Shown here: positions 1 through 13,206 of the stretch, piece after piece | How the letters are laid out: each line of letters opens with the position of its first letter | Numbering within the stretch: the stretch's first letter is position 1 | Assembly: GCF_019393635.1 (NCBI RefSeq) | Contig: NC_057865.1 | Location: 296,747,385-296,811,384, forward strand | From: Dromiciops gliroides | Taxonomy: Eukaryota; Chordata; Mammalia; Microbiotheria; Microbiotheriidae | Direction of reading: 5' to 3' | Length of the DNA: 64,000 bases | Notes under the pieces: model-generated | Databases searched by the model: none | The model's input: the letters and a program-made list of their open reading frames with translations, nothing else | What the model was told of the DNA's origin: nothing | Made by a program: the position numbers and the translations under genes

Positions 1-515
1 GAGAGGCTAAAAATCCTATTCCAAGAAATCTTAAAAGATCTCCTAGAGGACAGAGTGGAACTGGAATCCACTGCTTACCTTCCAAAAGAATCCCCCAAAT
101 GATAACTCCCAAGTCCATCGTGCCAAAGCCAGAGAGAGAGTTCAAGGGCTGAGGAGCCCGTCAGCACTGCACGCGCTTTAGCGGCCACGGCTACGAAGGC
201 CTAGCAAGCTTAGAATGGATGGTCAGAGGGCTGGGGGTGCAGGCTGACAACCCAGCAAAACCCAGTGTGACTCTGCCTTTCATGAAGTAAAGGCCTTCCA
301 GGCATTCCTGATGAAAAGGCTGGAGCTGTGTAGAAACTTGGAAGCTCAAATAGTGAAGAGAAACGTGAATGATGTGATAAAGGACTAAACAGGGACTGAC
401 TGCTCACATTTTAGTAAGGAGAGATGACACCTGTTCCTCCTCTGAACCCTATCATTAGAGGTCCTAGAGGGAGTCTAATTAGAAGGCCTAGGAGTAGTTC
501 TGCTGTGGCTTATGG

Positions 516-641
516 TTTGTTGGGGGGTTTGGGGAGGCAATCAGGGTTAAGTGACTTGCCCAGAGTCACACAGCTAGTAAAGTATCTGTGGCAGATTTGA
601 ACTCAGGTCCTCCTGACTCCACTGCACCACCTACCTGCCCC
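516..641 (-). repeat. CORE-SINE (WSINE1-like)
   Basis: Degenerate copy. The reverse complement shows the B-box region (GAGTTCAAAT) and the CORE motif TGTGTGACTCTGGGCAAGTC. Confidence 0.8.
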
Positions 642-1369
642 TGTATCTTACCATCTTAACAGAAGAATGAAAAGGGGAAGAGGAATACATTGGGGAGGGG
701 GGAAAAGGGATGAGAAAAAGGCTCAGGAAAATAATCTCACATAATCAGAATATGAAATTAGTCATCCGTACAAACAGGGAATACGTGGGAGCTGATGCCT
801 GAACCTCATTCTCACCTGGACTGATCAAAGGAAGGAGAAAACCTAAGTGGGAACACAGTTGGGCATAACAAATTATCCCACTCAATAGGGAAATCAGAGG
901 GACAGGAGACAAGAAAGAAGGGGAATAAGAGGAAGGAGAAAGGGAGGAAGGGATTATTCCAGAGCAAAACAAATCTCCAAGCTAACCTTTACCTGAGTTC
1001 TGGTTGGGAAATCTATTGTAATTCCTCTCATCCCCAAGGGTGTCCCATAGTAAAAAGCCTGGAGGTGTGAAGAGAATGGTTTCAACACCCAACCTACCCC
1101 TTCTGGGCTGGTAAAAAAAACAACAAAAAACCCAGAAGGCTGGAAATCTTTGCCCTATTTCCCCTAGGAAGAAAATCACCGCCTTTCTTTACCAAGAGGG
1201 AAGTTTGAGAAACTGTGCTCTGGACTATTCCTATGAAGTATTTTAGTTGCCTTACTCATGCCCTTATGCCTCGCTGTTTCAGTATGCGTGGCAAATGAGA
1301 TGGCACAGCATTATCTTGAATCAAGTGCTTCTTTATGTCTTTCCCTTCTTTGGGGGTGTAAACAGCCAT

Positions 1370-1560
1370 TTTCCATCTTTAAACATGTAATCTGCAGTGT
1401 CTGTCATATAGCAGGCAAATAAGTAAATGTTTGTATGTAAAATGTAAGTAAATTATACTTATATTTGCATATAATTATGTTAAATTTATACTTACATATA
1501 CTTCTAAATATATTAACTTATACTTATACTTGTATATAAAATATAAGTAAATGTTGAATC
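1370..1560. repeat. AT-rich low-complexity stretch with imperfect inverted repeats
   Basis: Alternating ATACTTATA/TATAAGTA words on both sides of AATTTA. It could extrude as a hairpin. No repeat family was recognised. Confidence 0.5.
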
Positions 1561-1911
1561 ACATGTGCATGAGTTTTAAAAGCGTTTCTTACTTCTCTGA
1601 CTGCATCGTAATATTCTTGAGAAGGGAAGGATTCAGGAAATACTAGTCGAATTAACTGAATCTTAAATGTAAACTGTGGCAACATCTGCCTGAGTGTCCT
1701 TGTTTCCATGTTGCCACATGGTTAGGATTACTTTAGGACATACTAAGTTGTACTAGAACAGCCTTCCCTTTGTATGTCTTAAGGCACGCCAGAGGACAGT
1801 GTTTTTTCCTAATTTGTACAATTTTTATCTCCCTCCTGGAAGAGCTCGAAAGTTCAGTTTCAGGTTCCCGTTAGTGAACATTCTCCTTCATCTTTTCCTT
1901 TGATTTTTCAG

Positions 1912-1965
1912 TGCATTCCTTCAGCAATTGTGAGTTTTGCGATCGCACGAAACAAGGTGAATGTG
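1912..1965 (+). CDS. MLC1: MLC1 exon (probable exon 4)
   Basis: 18 codons, [18 protein letters not shown], between a TTTTTCAG acceptor and a GTGAGT donor, phase 0 at both ends. By alignment to human numbering the first residue is about C90, so the P and S of CIPS correspond to P92 and S93, positions I recall as sites of human disease substitutions. Both are intact. The CxPSAI start recurs in the exon at 16589. Confidence 0.95.
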
Positions 1966-4900
1966 GTGAGTATCTGTAACTGATTAGCTTTTGAGCTGTG
2001 ACACTTGTGGGTTGATTTAGCTTTGATTTGGTCTTATGACATCCTCTCTGAGTAGTGTTGGGTGGCACCATACAACTCATGGGGCCATACACCGGGATTC
2101 AGGTGTTAGAGCTGGAAGGAAGCTGAGGAATCACTTAGTGCGGCTTCCTCCTCTTCCTCCGTGGGAAGAAGCTGAAGCACAGGTGTTTTCCAGATGGCAC
2201 AGGGCTGCTTTGTTGCACAAGTTGGCCCATAACTGAGGCATGGAGGCCCTCCCTGGTCCAATATGCCTTGCCCTCTCAGCTCCTCTCCCTGTTCCCCCTT
2301 TACACTTGCATGTGTAGAGTAGACTGTTCCCTCCCTGAATCTCAGGGTCTCTTCAAAAGGGAAATCTGTCCAGTGTGGGGGTTTCAAAAAGGGGGGAACA
2401 TAAATAGATGGATAGATAAACAAATCCAACACTTATTAAGTGCCTTCTGTTTGCAAGACAGTCGACAGGCAAAAGCAGTATCCCCTGCCCTCCAGGAGCT
2501 TAAGTCCTAACGGCTATCGTCATAGGTGAAATTTAACAAAAAGGTAAATGGAGGCAGTTCTCTGAGCAAGGTAACATTTATCAGCAGGGACACATTGCTT
2601 GTCAATAAACGGATCAGTGACTTGTCTCGATTCATGCCAAAGACCCCGAGCAGACAGCTGCCCTTCCATAGGTTTGGGGGACTAGAGAAGAAAGAACAGA
2701 GCAGGGTAGATGATATCACAGGGTTGGGGAAAACTTGACTGGATACAGAGCTGAGGTGCAGAGAAGATGATTGGTTGGAAGCCTAGTGATGGGGCTAGCA
2801 ACGACCCTTTCCTCTCCCAAGACTAGGAAGAGCTCATTGTTTGAGCCCAGGTACAAGATAGTGGGCCAGACGTCCTTGAAGGGCAGCATGGTGATGGAGA
2901 GATAGGGGACCCGAATCCCTTGTCTATGTATCCCCAAGGTCAGCGAGATTCCCTGAGAGAAGAATAGACCAGGGATTAACAGGAGAGCTGGATTTTTAAA
3001 CTTAATAACCATTACAGACCCGCTAAATTCTGAACTGAGTTCAGAGACAAAGACTCAAAACTTAAGCAATTATAGGACAAAATCAATTCTTTGTGAAAAA
3101 GAAAATGAGACAGAATTAATATTGATCATTTCACTATATGGATCTGTATGTCTATGTCCATAAATAAGGTGAACTTCAGTTATAGGTTTATAGCTCTCTT
3201 AGGATTAAAAAAAATGACATGATCACCTTTAGAATATTTAGAAAGAGATGGAGGTATCCCACAGTGAGGTATCCTAGTACTGAGAATTATTGGCTCCAAT
3301 TTGTTTTTCTCGTGATCTTTCATTCTTTCGCTAATTAAAGAAAACCTGTTATTGTTTGTTGTTTTCCAGATTCCAAACTTTCAGATTTTGTTTGTTTCGA
3401 CATTTACCATCACAACAACATGTTTAGTTTGGTTTGGATGTAAACTTGTCCTGAATCCATCAGCAATAAATGTGAGTTGCTTTAAAAATGAGGAATTGCA
3501 AATACTTTCCTTCATACTAACCTTACATAGGGCACGGCCCCTCTGGAATCTTGCACCAAAGAGAATTCAGGTAGTGCTGTCCTAAGTTAGGATTTGGGGA
3601 CCTTCTTGCTTATCTTTGTCTCACCTCAGCGTACATATGCATCCAGTAGCTCAGGTAATCAGTAAATATTTGTTGACTTTAGTTTTTGAGATATAATTTT
3701 TACAGTGTTTTTCAACAAATTCACAAACATTAAGTGCCGCTGTGTGCCACACGTTGTACTATTTTCCAGTGTTACAATGATAAGGAATGAGAATCTCTGC
3801 CCCCAAGGAGCTGCCTGTCTGTTAGGGGAAACAACACGGCCATGATAAGGTCTAGACAAGGTCCTTAGGGCTGGGTGCTGGTGCTCCAAGCTGCAGCAGC
3901 AGGAAAAGCTTCATGATTAGCATTATGGATTTTTAGCAGAGAGCATGGTCATGGTCTCTTGGGTTGTATGCTCCTTTGATTGTTTTTGTGGCTAGTTACT
4001 CATTTGACACTAGAAAACATTAGGTCCGAGGGGCATGCTGGCAGAGCAGTGCACAAGAAGGACCCCTGGCAAGGCCAAGCCTCCTCCTGAACTTCTGGAG
4101 GTGGGACTGGGATGCTGGGTGCTCTAGGACCACTTCCGGGTGGATTCAGGGGCCATCTCTTGAACAGAGAACTATCTGAAAAGCGTCTGGCACTTCTGCA
4201 GTCCCACATGAACCCCACAAGTTTGGAAACTGTTATCAGAAGCCACCTGAAGTTGAGGCCAGTAAGTCACTCGTGAATTCAATTCAGTTCAACAGTAAAC
4301 ATTACTTAAGCTGGGTAGCACAATGGATAGAGTACCAGCCTGGACTCAGGAAGACCTGAGTTCAAATCCATCCTTAGATCTGTATTAGCTGTGTGAGCTT
4401 GGGCAAGTCAGGTAACCTCTGCTTGCCTCCATTTCCTCAGCTGTAAGAACTGAGATGGGGATGGCAGGTACGCCTCCCTCTGAGCGCAATGCCTGTAGTA
4501 TAATGAGCACTCAAGAGGCGCTTGCTCCTTTCCCCTCCCCCTTAGGTGCCTACACTGTGCTGGGGGGAGGCACAGCATGTACCTAGAGGGTAACTCGAGG
4601 TGACTATGAGCTAGTTTGGGGAGGGCAGGAGAGCAAACAACAGGAGAAATCAGACTTTGTGGGACTTTGGGGTGTGACGAGGAAGAGCAGCGAATGATCC
4701 AGCATCTGCATCCTGCTCCCTCCTCTTTGTCCTGGTTCTGCCCATTGATCAGGTGACTCTTGTGAAGCCGCCAGAACAGCTACAGGTGAGGCCTGTGGAA
4801 GGGTCATAGCATCTCTGAGCTTAAAGGGATCCCACAGGGTCATCTCATGTACCCTGTGCTTGAGCTGGGATCCATTCTCCAGTGCCAGCGAGGGCCCCTT

Positions 4901-7900
4901 TCCTCTCCACCCTTGGATTCTTCCCCTGAGAGGTTTGCTGCGCTGTGATTAGTGAGCCTGGACCAGGCCAGAGCCAGGTCACTTCTGCCACATCCATGCC
5001 ATGCCGTGGCATCCCTTGTCACTGCCCCCACCCAGGTCCCCTTAACACCTTGTCTCTCCCCATGGCAGAATGCCAGCTCTTTGAGATCTCAGCTTAATCA
5101 GGGCTGGCCTCTGCTCCTGGCCCTCAGTGACCTTCTTGCCCTAGAAGATTCCCCGGCCCAACAGCCCATTCCTCTGCATACTTGGTTCCCTTAGAGTATA
5201 GTCTCAGTCTATGTCTTTTTCTTTTTTCCCCCTTTTTCTTCTTTTCTTTTTCTTTTTTTCTCAGTCTGTGTCCAACCCCCTCCCCATGACTTGAGTGATA
5301 GGCACCTTGGCTTCTGGGGTTCTTTATGTTTGGGGGTCTGGCTGCTGCAGTCCTGCTCCAGGTTCCAAGACTGCCAAGTGGATGCAACAACTTCCACATT
5401 AGGCAATGAGGCAGGCCCCAGAGCTAGTTTGCATACTTACATCATGCATATATACATACATACGTATGTACATACGTACATACACAATGTATATGTTGTA
5501 TTAGATTTTTAAAGTGTTTTTCTCTTATTTGTCTACTATACTTCCTTTCTCTCTATGTAATTAGTATTGTTTATTAGTCTGTTCCTCCCCCAGTTTCCAT
5601 TTCTAACTCTGCTCCTGTAACTAACCCTTAAGCAAATAAAAAACAAGGACAAAAGCAAAAATGTTCCCTAAAACTGATCCCTGAGTCTAAGTTATACAAA
5701 GTCTAGCAAAACAAAGTTCTACCTTCCTACATCCAAAAGCATTTGCTTCTTTTTGCATTTTAAACTCTACCATGGTCAGGAGGCAAGTGAAGGGTTTCAT
5801 CTGTTGGTGAGCAGAGTTTTCGAGTGTTTCAGTGGTGTTTTTGTTCTTCTTCCTTCATTCTGCATCAGTTTGTAAAGGCCCTCCCAATTTCCTCTAAAAT
5901 TGTCCATTTCATTTCTTCTGGCGTGATTTTATTCCTATACCACAATTTGTTTAGTCATTCCTAGATTGGTGCTAGGACCAACTCTTGCTGGCTCATGACA
6001 GACAGCCGACAATTAAATTTTCATTGTGAATATTTATCACTAAGAAATTGGTGAATGCTATAAACCCGGGCTTGATTTACTGTTTCATTGATCGACTGTA
6101 CTAAAAGCAATGGAGAAATTGTTAATGATACAGATTAAGCTTAAAAGTGAGAACCAGTTGTTAAACATTTACCAGCACATCCTTGCCCATTTCCCTACAG
6201 GAACATCCTCCCTTAGTTTCCAGTTTCTGGCTACTGTGAAAAGAGCTGCTACAAATATTTGTGTATATAACATGCCTTTTCCCACATCCTTTAGTTTCTT
6301 TAGTAGTGGGGATAGCCGAGTCATAGAGTATACACATTTTGATAATTGGGGGCATAGTTCCAAGTCACTTTTCAGCACGGCTGTAACAGCTTGTTCTCTC
6401 ACAGCCTCTCCAGCATTTGTCATTTTCCTCTTTTATCCTCTTTGCCAGTCTGATACATGGGAAGTAGAACCTCAAAGTTACTTTAATTTCCATTTCTCTA
6501 ATTATTAGTGATTTAGAGCGTTCTTTCATATTTCGATTCCTTCCTTTGAAAACTACGTTGTTCATAGACCACTTACATATTGGAGAATGACTTTTATTAG
6601 TTTTATATATTTGCATTAGTTCTTTATGTATCTTGGAAAATGAAAACTTTATTAGAGAAATTTGTCACAAAGATTTTCCCTTCCAGTTACTTGTTTTTCT
6701 TTGAATTTTTATTATGTTAGATTTGTTTGTGCAAAAACTTAAATTTTATATCAAAATTGTCCATTTTATCTTGTGCGAGCCTCTCTGTGACTTGTTCACT
6801 CATGAACTTTTCACCTCTCTCTGTATCTGAAGTGATTTCTTTCTTGTTCCTCTAATTTATTGAAGATGTGACTTTTTATATCAAAATCTGTATCCATTCA
6901 GAGCTTATCTTGTTATATGGTGTGAGGTAGTGGTCTAAATTAAATTAAATTTCTGCTAAACTGTTGACTAGTTTCTCCAGCAGTTTTTGTCAAATAGTAG
7001 GTCCTCCCTCCAGTAACTGGGGTCTTTGAACTTATCAAACTAGGTAGGTACTCTGTTTAAATCTATATTGTGAACCAAATCTTTTCCACTAATTAAACTT
7101 TTATTTTTAGAAGAACAAGTACCAAGTTGGTATAAATGATTATTTTGGTTAGTAGAATTTGAAATCTAGCACTACTAGTCCCTTCTCTCTTTTTTTCCAT
7201 TATTTCTCTTGAGATTCTTGACTTTTCTTCTCCAGATGAATTTTGCTTTCTTTTTTTCCTTGATCTATTAAAATTCCTTTGGAAGTTGAAGTTGGATTCG
7301 TATGGCATCAAATAAGTTAATTTAGGTAGTTTTGCCATTTTTATTATAGTGGCTTGAACTACTCATGAGCAGTTAGTCTGTCGTGTATAATAGGCTAGAA
7401 CTGAAATTAAACTAATCTCTTGCAAGTTGCTTTTTTTAACCACAAAAGGAGAGGAGTTATGCCAGGAGCAGGGAGGGGGGGTGGTGGAAGAAGCTGCAAA
7501 AGGGATTCCTTCACTCTCCAGGGCACCACTGCCTTGCATCCCCTGCTGTCCCCACCAGAGTGTGGGAGTGCCCCCCATTCTGAACCAACTGCACCTATGC
7601 CACAATTGGCTTCACGTGTGTGTGCACACATGGATGTCTGTGTAGGTAAAGCACTTGCACTATTGCTTACTAGTGCTTTCATTCATTTCTCTTTGGTTTC
7701 TGTGCATGTGAGGCCACAGTCTAACTTTAACTGAATACTTCTCGTTGGACAGGGATTGGCTTGTGTCCCATCTTTGTTTTCAGTGCCTGGGTCGAAGTGC
7801 TCTACCTCATCAGCTTTTAAATCTGTTGTTTTTTAGCTGAACTAAACATGCCTCACAGGTGCCCATCTAACCTCAGCTTATAAAGCCTTTTAATAGAGGA

Positions 7901-10900
7901 AAATCAACCGTTTTAAAAGTAGCAAACATTTAAATGCCCACTACCGGTACTTAGAACAATACCTGGCACACAGTAGGCACTTCATAAATGTTTCTTTAAA
8001 AATGTATTTAGATATTCTTAAGAGAGCCCATCATTTTTTAGAAGTATAAGAATGCTGACTTTAGAGCAGATGGGTGTGGCAATTGTTTTCGAGAAATTTG
8101 ATTTTTTCAAAATGAGTAGTGTTCTTTCATTATTTATTTTCTTGGTAGATCAATTTCAATCTGATTCTGCTAACTCTACTAGAAATCTTGATGGCAACTA
8201 CAGTGATCATTTCTGCAAGATCTAATGAAGAATGTTGGAAAGGAAAGAAGGTAAGGGGTTTTTGTAGTACAAATTGTGTCATTCACATTATTTTCATTTT
8301 TAAGGTTTCCTAAATGATTAATTAATCTCTCCCACCTTTTGTGGAAATTTAAAAATTTGTTCATATAATCTTTACATATCATTTTACAAGTGGAGCTCAG
8401 CCATGAAATTATGTTTTTATATAGGTAAGAACTTAGAAACATATGTAGTTTTTGTGCATGTGTTTCCCTGAGCTTCCCATAGAAGATCCACTCCACATCC
8501 TGGACACTTTCAGAACTGGTCCTTTTAAAATGTTGGGTTACAAATATAGATCATTCAGGCTACTCATACCTCATCTGACTCTCTTGTTCATGACTGGTGG
8601 TCCTCCTTTCTCACTTGTACATGCTCTTTGCAATATCATTTAAACTGTTCAGTGTTGGATGAAAATGAAGTGATCATGTAAAGTTATCCACTGAGATCCT
8701 ATCTGTGGCCTGGAAGGATCCAGGACTCTTGAAGCCCGTGTTTGCAAAATGCAAACCCTGGTAGGTTCTGCCAGTCTAGAGAGGATCGGCACAGAGACCA
8801 GGCTGTGTGGCCTGCATAGCTGCCATCCAAGGAAGGACTAGCTGAACTGGGTCAGAAACGCTCACGGGCCGTCAGGTGATCACTTTTGTAGGTGAGGAGC
8901 CCTCTGCTCATGTGTGGAAGGGGTTTCACCTGTAGGTGTGGAGGAACTGTCCTTGTCTCAAGAACAATACTTGAGATGAGACACGGCAAGGTGATAGTTT
9001 ATGTGAAAGAGCCCTTGGGGTTCTTGGTCTGCTGAAGACTCGATGTAAGGAAGGAAGACAAGGCAGCCACAAAGCAATGCAAGCTTCTGCTCCATTTACA
9101 AGCATGTAGTGTTCAGAATGGTGGAGGTCTGGGGGCAGCTAGGTGGTGCAGTGGATAAAGCACTGGCCTTGGATTCAGGAGGACCTGAGTTCAAACCCAG
9201 CCTCAGACACTTGACACTTAGCTGTGTGACCATGGGCAAGTCACTTAACCCTCATTGCCCCACCAAAAACAAAAAACAAAAACCAACAACAACAAAAAAC
9301 AACCCAAAATAGTGGAGGTCCTCTTCCTGGTCAGACAAAACCTGGAGCTTTGTGTCCAGTTTTGGGCAACGCATTTTAGGAAAGACATTGAAAAGCTAGA
9401 GCATGTCCACAGGAAGGCAGCCAAAATGCTGAGGGGCCTCAAAATTAGGGCATCATTCAAAATCTGTAGCTGTTTAGTCTGGAAAGGAGAATATCAAGGA
9501 GGAACTAAATGGTTTCACAGAACTGGCAGCAATAGATGGGATTTGGGGGAAGAGTATTATTTTTTTATTATGGGAAGGAAATTTTTTTAACCATTAAATT
9601 TAACCAACTTTTATCACGCACCTACTGTGTGAATGAGAAGAAAAAGGTTTGAAGTGTTTGCTCCATGTTAAGCAATGATGCTAAGCTCTGGGGGTGCAAA
9701 TAGAAAACCAGTAGATAGTCCGTACTCCCATGGAGCTCTCATTGTAGTAGGAGAATTCACACACATGGGAGGATTCAGCTGCAGGGCAGATGGAAAGCTC
9801 TGGCCATGATTGTAAGATGGTAAGATCCAGCACTTAGCCCAGCATCCTGGCACACACCAGGGTCCTTTGGGTGCTGCAGTTAGTGACTCTTGTCCAAGCA
9901 GTGCTTGCTGCAGAGGCCGTCTTTGATTGGTGGGTGTGGCAGGGAATTTGGGTCACTGTGCTAGGCCATTCTGTAAATAAAGGAGCTGATTAGAAGATCT
10001 ACTTGTAATGGGGTGAATTGCCTAAGGAAAGGGTCATTTTCCCCATCATGGTAAGCCTAAAAGCAAAGGTTGGATGAGATTTTGGTGAGGTGGTTAGAGA
10101 AGTGATTCCTGTATTTGTTAGAGGTTAGACCACCCTTTGAGTTTTAAGAATTTGGTTCTTTTTTGGGGGTGGGGGTGGGTTGGGGCAATGAGGGTTAAGT
10201 GACTTATCCAGGGTCATACAGTTAGTGTCAAGTGTCTGGGGTCGGATTTGAACTCATGTTCTCCTAAATCCAAGGCCAGTACTTTATCTACTGCTTCAAC
10301 TAGTTGCCCCCAAGAATTTGGTTCTTTAAGCCCTTAGAAGAACTCTGCCTTCAGTTATCATTGGGTTCAGTGAGTCAGATCTAAAGGAAATAGGAACATT
10401 TCTCAGGCTCTTTTGTTCCGGGGCCTAATGTTTCCCTACTGACTTGGACACATTCTGTTCTCCACAGCTCCATGAGGTAAGGAAGCTTTGTTCTGTGCAT
10501 TCTAGGTGACAGGATTCTGTCCTGGCTTTCTTAGCAAGGACTGTAGCTCTGGATTGAGAATTGCCTCTGCTTATCTGTGCAAACACTTACATAATAAACA
10601 ATGTGATTTCTTGACCTTATTTGTGTTTTTCTTTTTAGAATGCCATATGTGATAGTTCCAACATTTTGAACAGTGTAACCTTTCCTGCTCGAATCCTGAA
10701 ATCCTATTCAGTAAGAAAAGCTTTCTCTTGAGGGTATCTAATGGGAGGGAGAGTCAATAATGAAAATCATTTATTAAAAGAAAATTGTGCCATGATGGAT
10801 AAACCTTGCAGTTGTGATGTAGCTAATCCCAAGCCATGTCAGTGGTTTATGAAACAACTCATTCAATTCATCACCGCCCTTCAAAGCAATTTTAGTTCAT

Positions 10901-13175
10901 GGAACGTGTTCTTTAAGCCGTATATCTGCCACTTTGCCTCTGTACAGAACTGTACATATGTTGTGAAACCATGCCAGCTTCCCATCTCACAGCTGCAGAA
11001 GGTGGGAGTCTTTCCTTAGGGGAGTAATTGAGGAGTTGTGGTGTGCTGGAACCAGCTCATCCCAGCTTGGGGGAGTACCTGGGAATCAGAAAATGCTACA
11101 AACCAGGCCTCCTGCTGGGGGGCCAGGAGCAGCTGTGGCTTTTCTCAGTCCTTCAGATAGGAAAGAATGTAGTAGACAGGGATCCAGTCCATCCAGACAG
11201 TCTGAAGACAGACTGTGGCGTAGCACATGCTTGACTGTGTGTGGGGCCAGGCCAGTTCCTGCTCTTCTCCAAACCTGGGTGTCCTCATTGGTAAAGTGTG
11301 GGTGTTGAGGTCCTTGAAAGCCTCTTCCCCCTCAAAATCTGAAATGGGATCACACTACACAGGGATGGTGTGGAATGAATGCTATTGCCTTTGTTCTGTC
11401 ATCTGCTTCCTTACCTGTGTAGCCAAGGACCTGCCCCCAGTCAGGAGTCAAGCCTTCCCTTGATCATTGCCAAGTTACAGTCCAGTCCAGGAACAAAGAA
11501 AGCGAGGCCAACTTTGCTGTCACAGCTACTGGGGCTGCTGCTCCAGCGGCCTGCTCGGCTTCTCTTGGGACAAAGAGGACTCGGCTTTCTTGTTCCGTTT
11601 CTGCCTTCTGTTACCATGGGCGAGGAGGCTAGGGGCAGCTGGCAACGGAATACAAAGTGGGCAGAAGTAATGGCGAAGGAGGAATGTGGGAGGACTTTCT
11701 TCTGGCAGCAGGGGTGATAAACAGTGCCAAAGGGAAGAACCTATGGCGCGAGGACAGAATTGGGGCAATAACAGCAGAGGAAGTAATGGCAGATATTTTC
11801 AGGGGAAAATGTTTCCTCACTTTTGTCACCACATGTTCCAGCTTTTAAGCCCTGGTCAGTCTAGAGTTGTGTGCAGGGTAGACAAAGAGCTCGTCTGTGG
11901 GAGATTCTAGCTCATAGCACTAACTGTATTTTTGGATAACTCTCAGAGTGGCATTAGAGCATCTGGCTCCATTGTTTGTAACTCCAAAGAGTTCCTAATT
12001 TGTGCAGGATTCAAGATGGAATTATGCTCTATCAGGCTCAGAAATACAATTCTGAGGAATCCTGAGTGTTAGAGCAATGTTAATGCAACAAAAACTCAAT
12101 GGTCAGTTAAGTCTGTGTGTAACAGCCTCCTCTCCTCCCCTCCCCTCCTCCCTCCCCTCCCCTCCTCCCTCCCCTCCCCTCCTCCCTCCCCTCCCCTCCT
12201 CTTCCCGCTCCCCCTTCCCCTCTCCCCTTCTCCCTCTCTCTCCCCACTTTCTCGTTCATTTCCTTGCTCTGTGGGAACAACCCCAGAATATCCTCTTCTC
12301 CCTCCAGGCCAGCTTATCTCACGGGCCCACCATGCTTGCCTTCTCCCACCAAAGGAGATGTTCTCTTCCTGACCTCCCTGGCCAGTCGCGCTCTGTCTTT
12401 CCCTAAATTCTTTTGCAGTTCTATATTTTGTATTTAACTGTCAGCAGATGAAGGCAGGCCTGACTTTTGTCTTTGTGTCCCTAGCCCTTAGCTCAATGTC
12501 TCAAAAGTATAGGAAGTAGGTGCTTAATAAATAGTTATGGAGTTTCACTCTTGCACTTGATTTTTCTGTTTCTTTTCAGGTTATTGAAATGATTGTTGGG
12601 ATTTCTGCAGTGTTTGGTGGGATAATTGCTTTGAACATGGATGTATTCGTTTCAGGCCCATACCTCTCAGTAACATTCTTTTGGATTTTGGTGGCAGTAA
12701 GTACTGAGGGATTAAATAATCCCTTTGACTGTATATATCAGGATTAATCGATTGAGCACTGACTGTTTAATTAATGTGGAAACATTACAATTTGCATAAT
12801 GCTTTTCATTACTTTTCACAGAAGCCTTAACAATAAATTAAATTCAGCATATTTATTAAGCAGCTACTATGTGCTGTACTCACTACTGAACATAAAGATA
12901 AAAAAGAAAAAGACACAGCCCTTTACTTGTAGATTTTACAGTTAGGAGGGCTATAAAATACATACAAGTAATAGATGAGAGTAAAGAAATATATTCAACA
13001 TAGTATAATCATCTTTAAAATAAGCATACTTCTGGGGGCCGCTAGGTGGCACAGTGGATAAAGCACTGGCCCTGGATTCAGGAAGACCTGCGTTCAAATC
13101 CGGCCTCAGACACTTGACACTTATAGTTGTGTGACCTTGGGCAAGTCACTTTTAACCCTCATTGCCCTGCAAAAA

Positions 13176-13206
<31 letters not shown>

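Larger units (their letters stand above)
1..1911 (+). other. MLC1 upstream intron (partial)
   Basis: No coding exon is visible before the acceptor at 1909-1911. The preceding human exons encode the N-terminus and first membrane segments, and nothing resembling them is present, so the window opens inside an intron. It holds one minus-strand SINE (about 516-641), purine-rich sequence at 660-960 and an AT-rich stretch at 1370-1560. Confidence 0.7.

Noticed and set aside
6110..6508. 132-codon plus-strand ORF
   Set aside because: Lies antisense within an L1 fragment.
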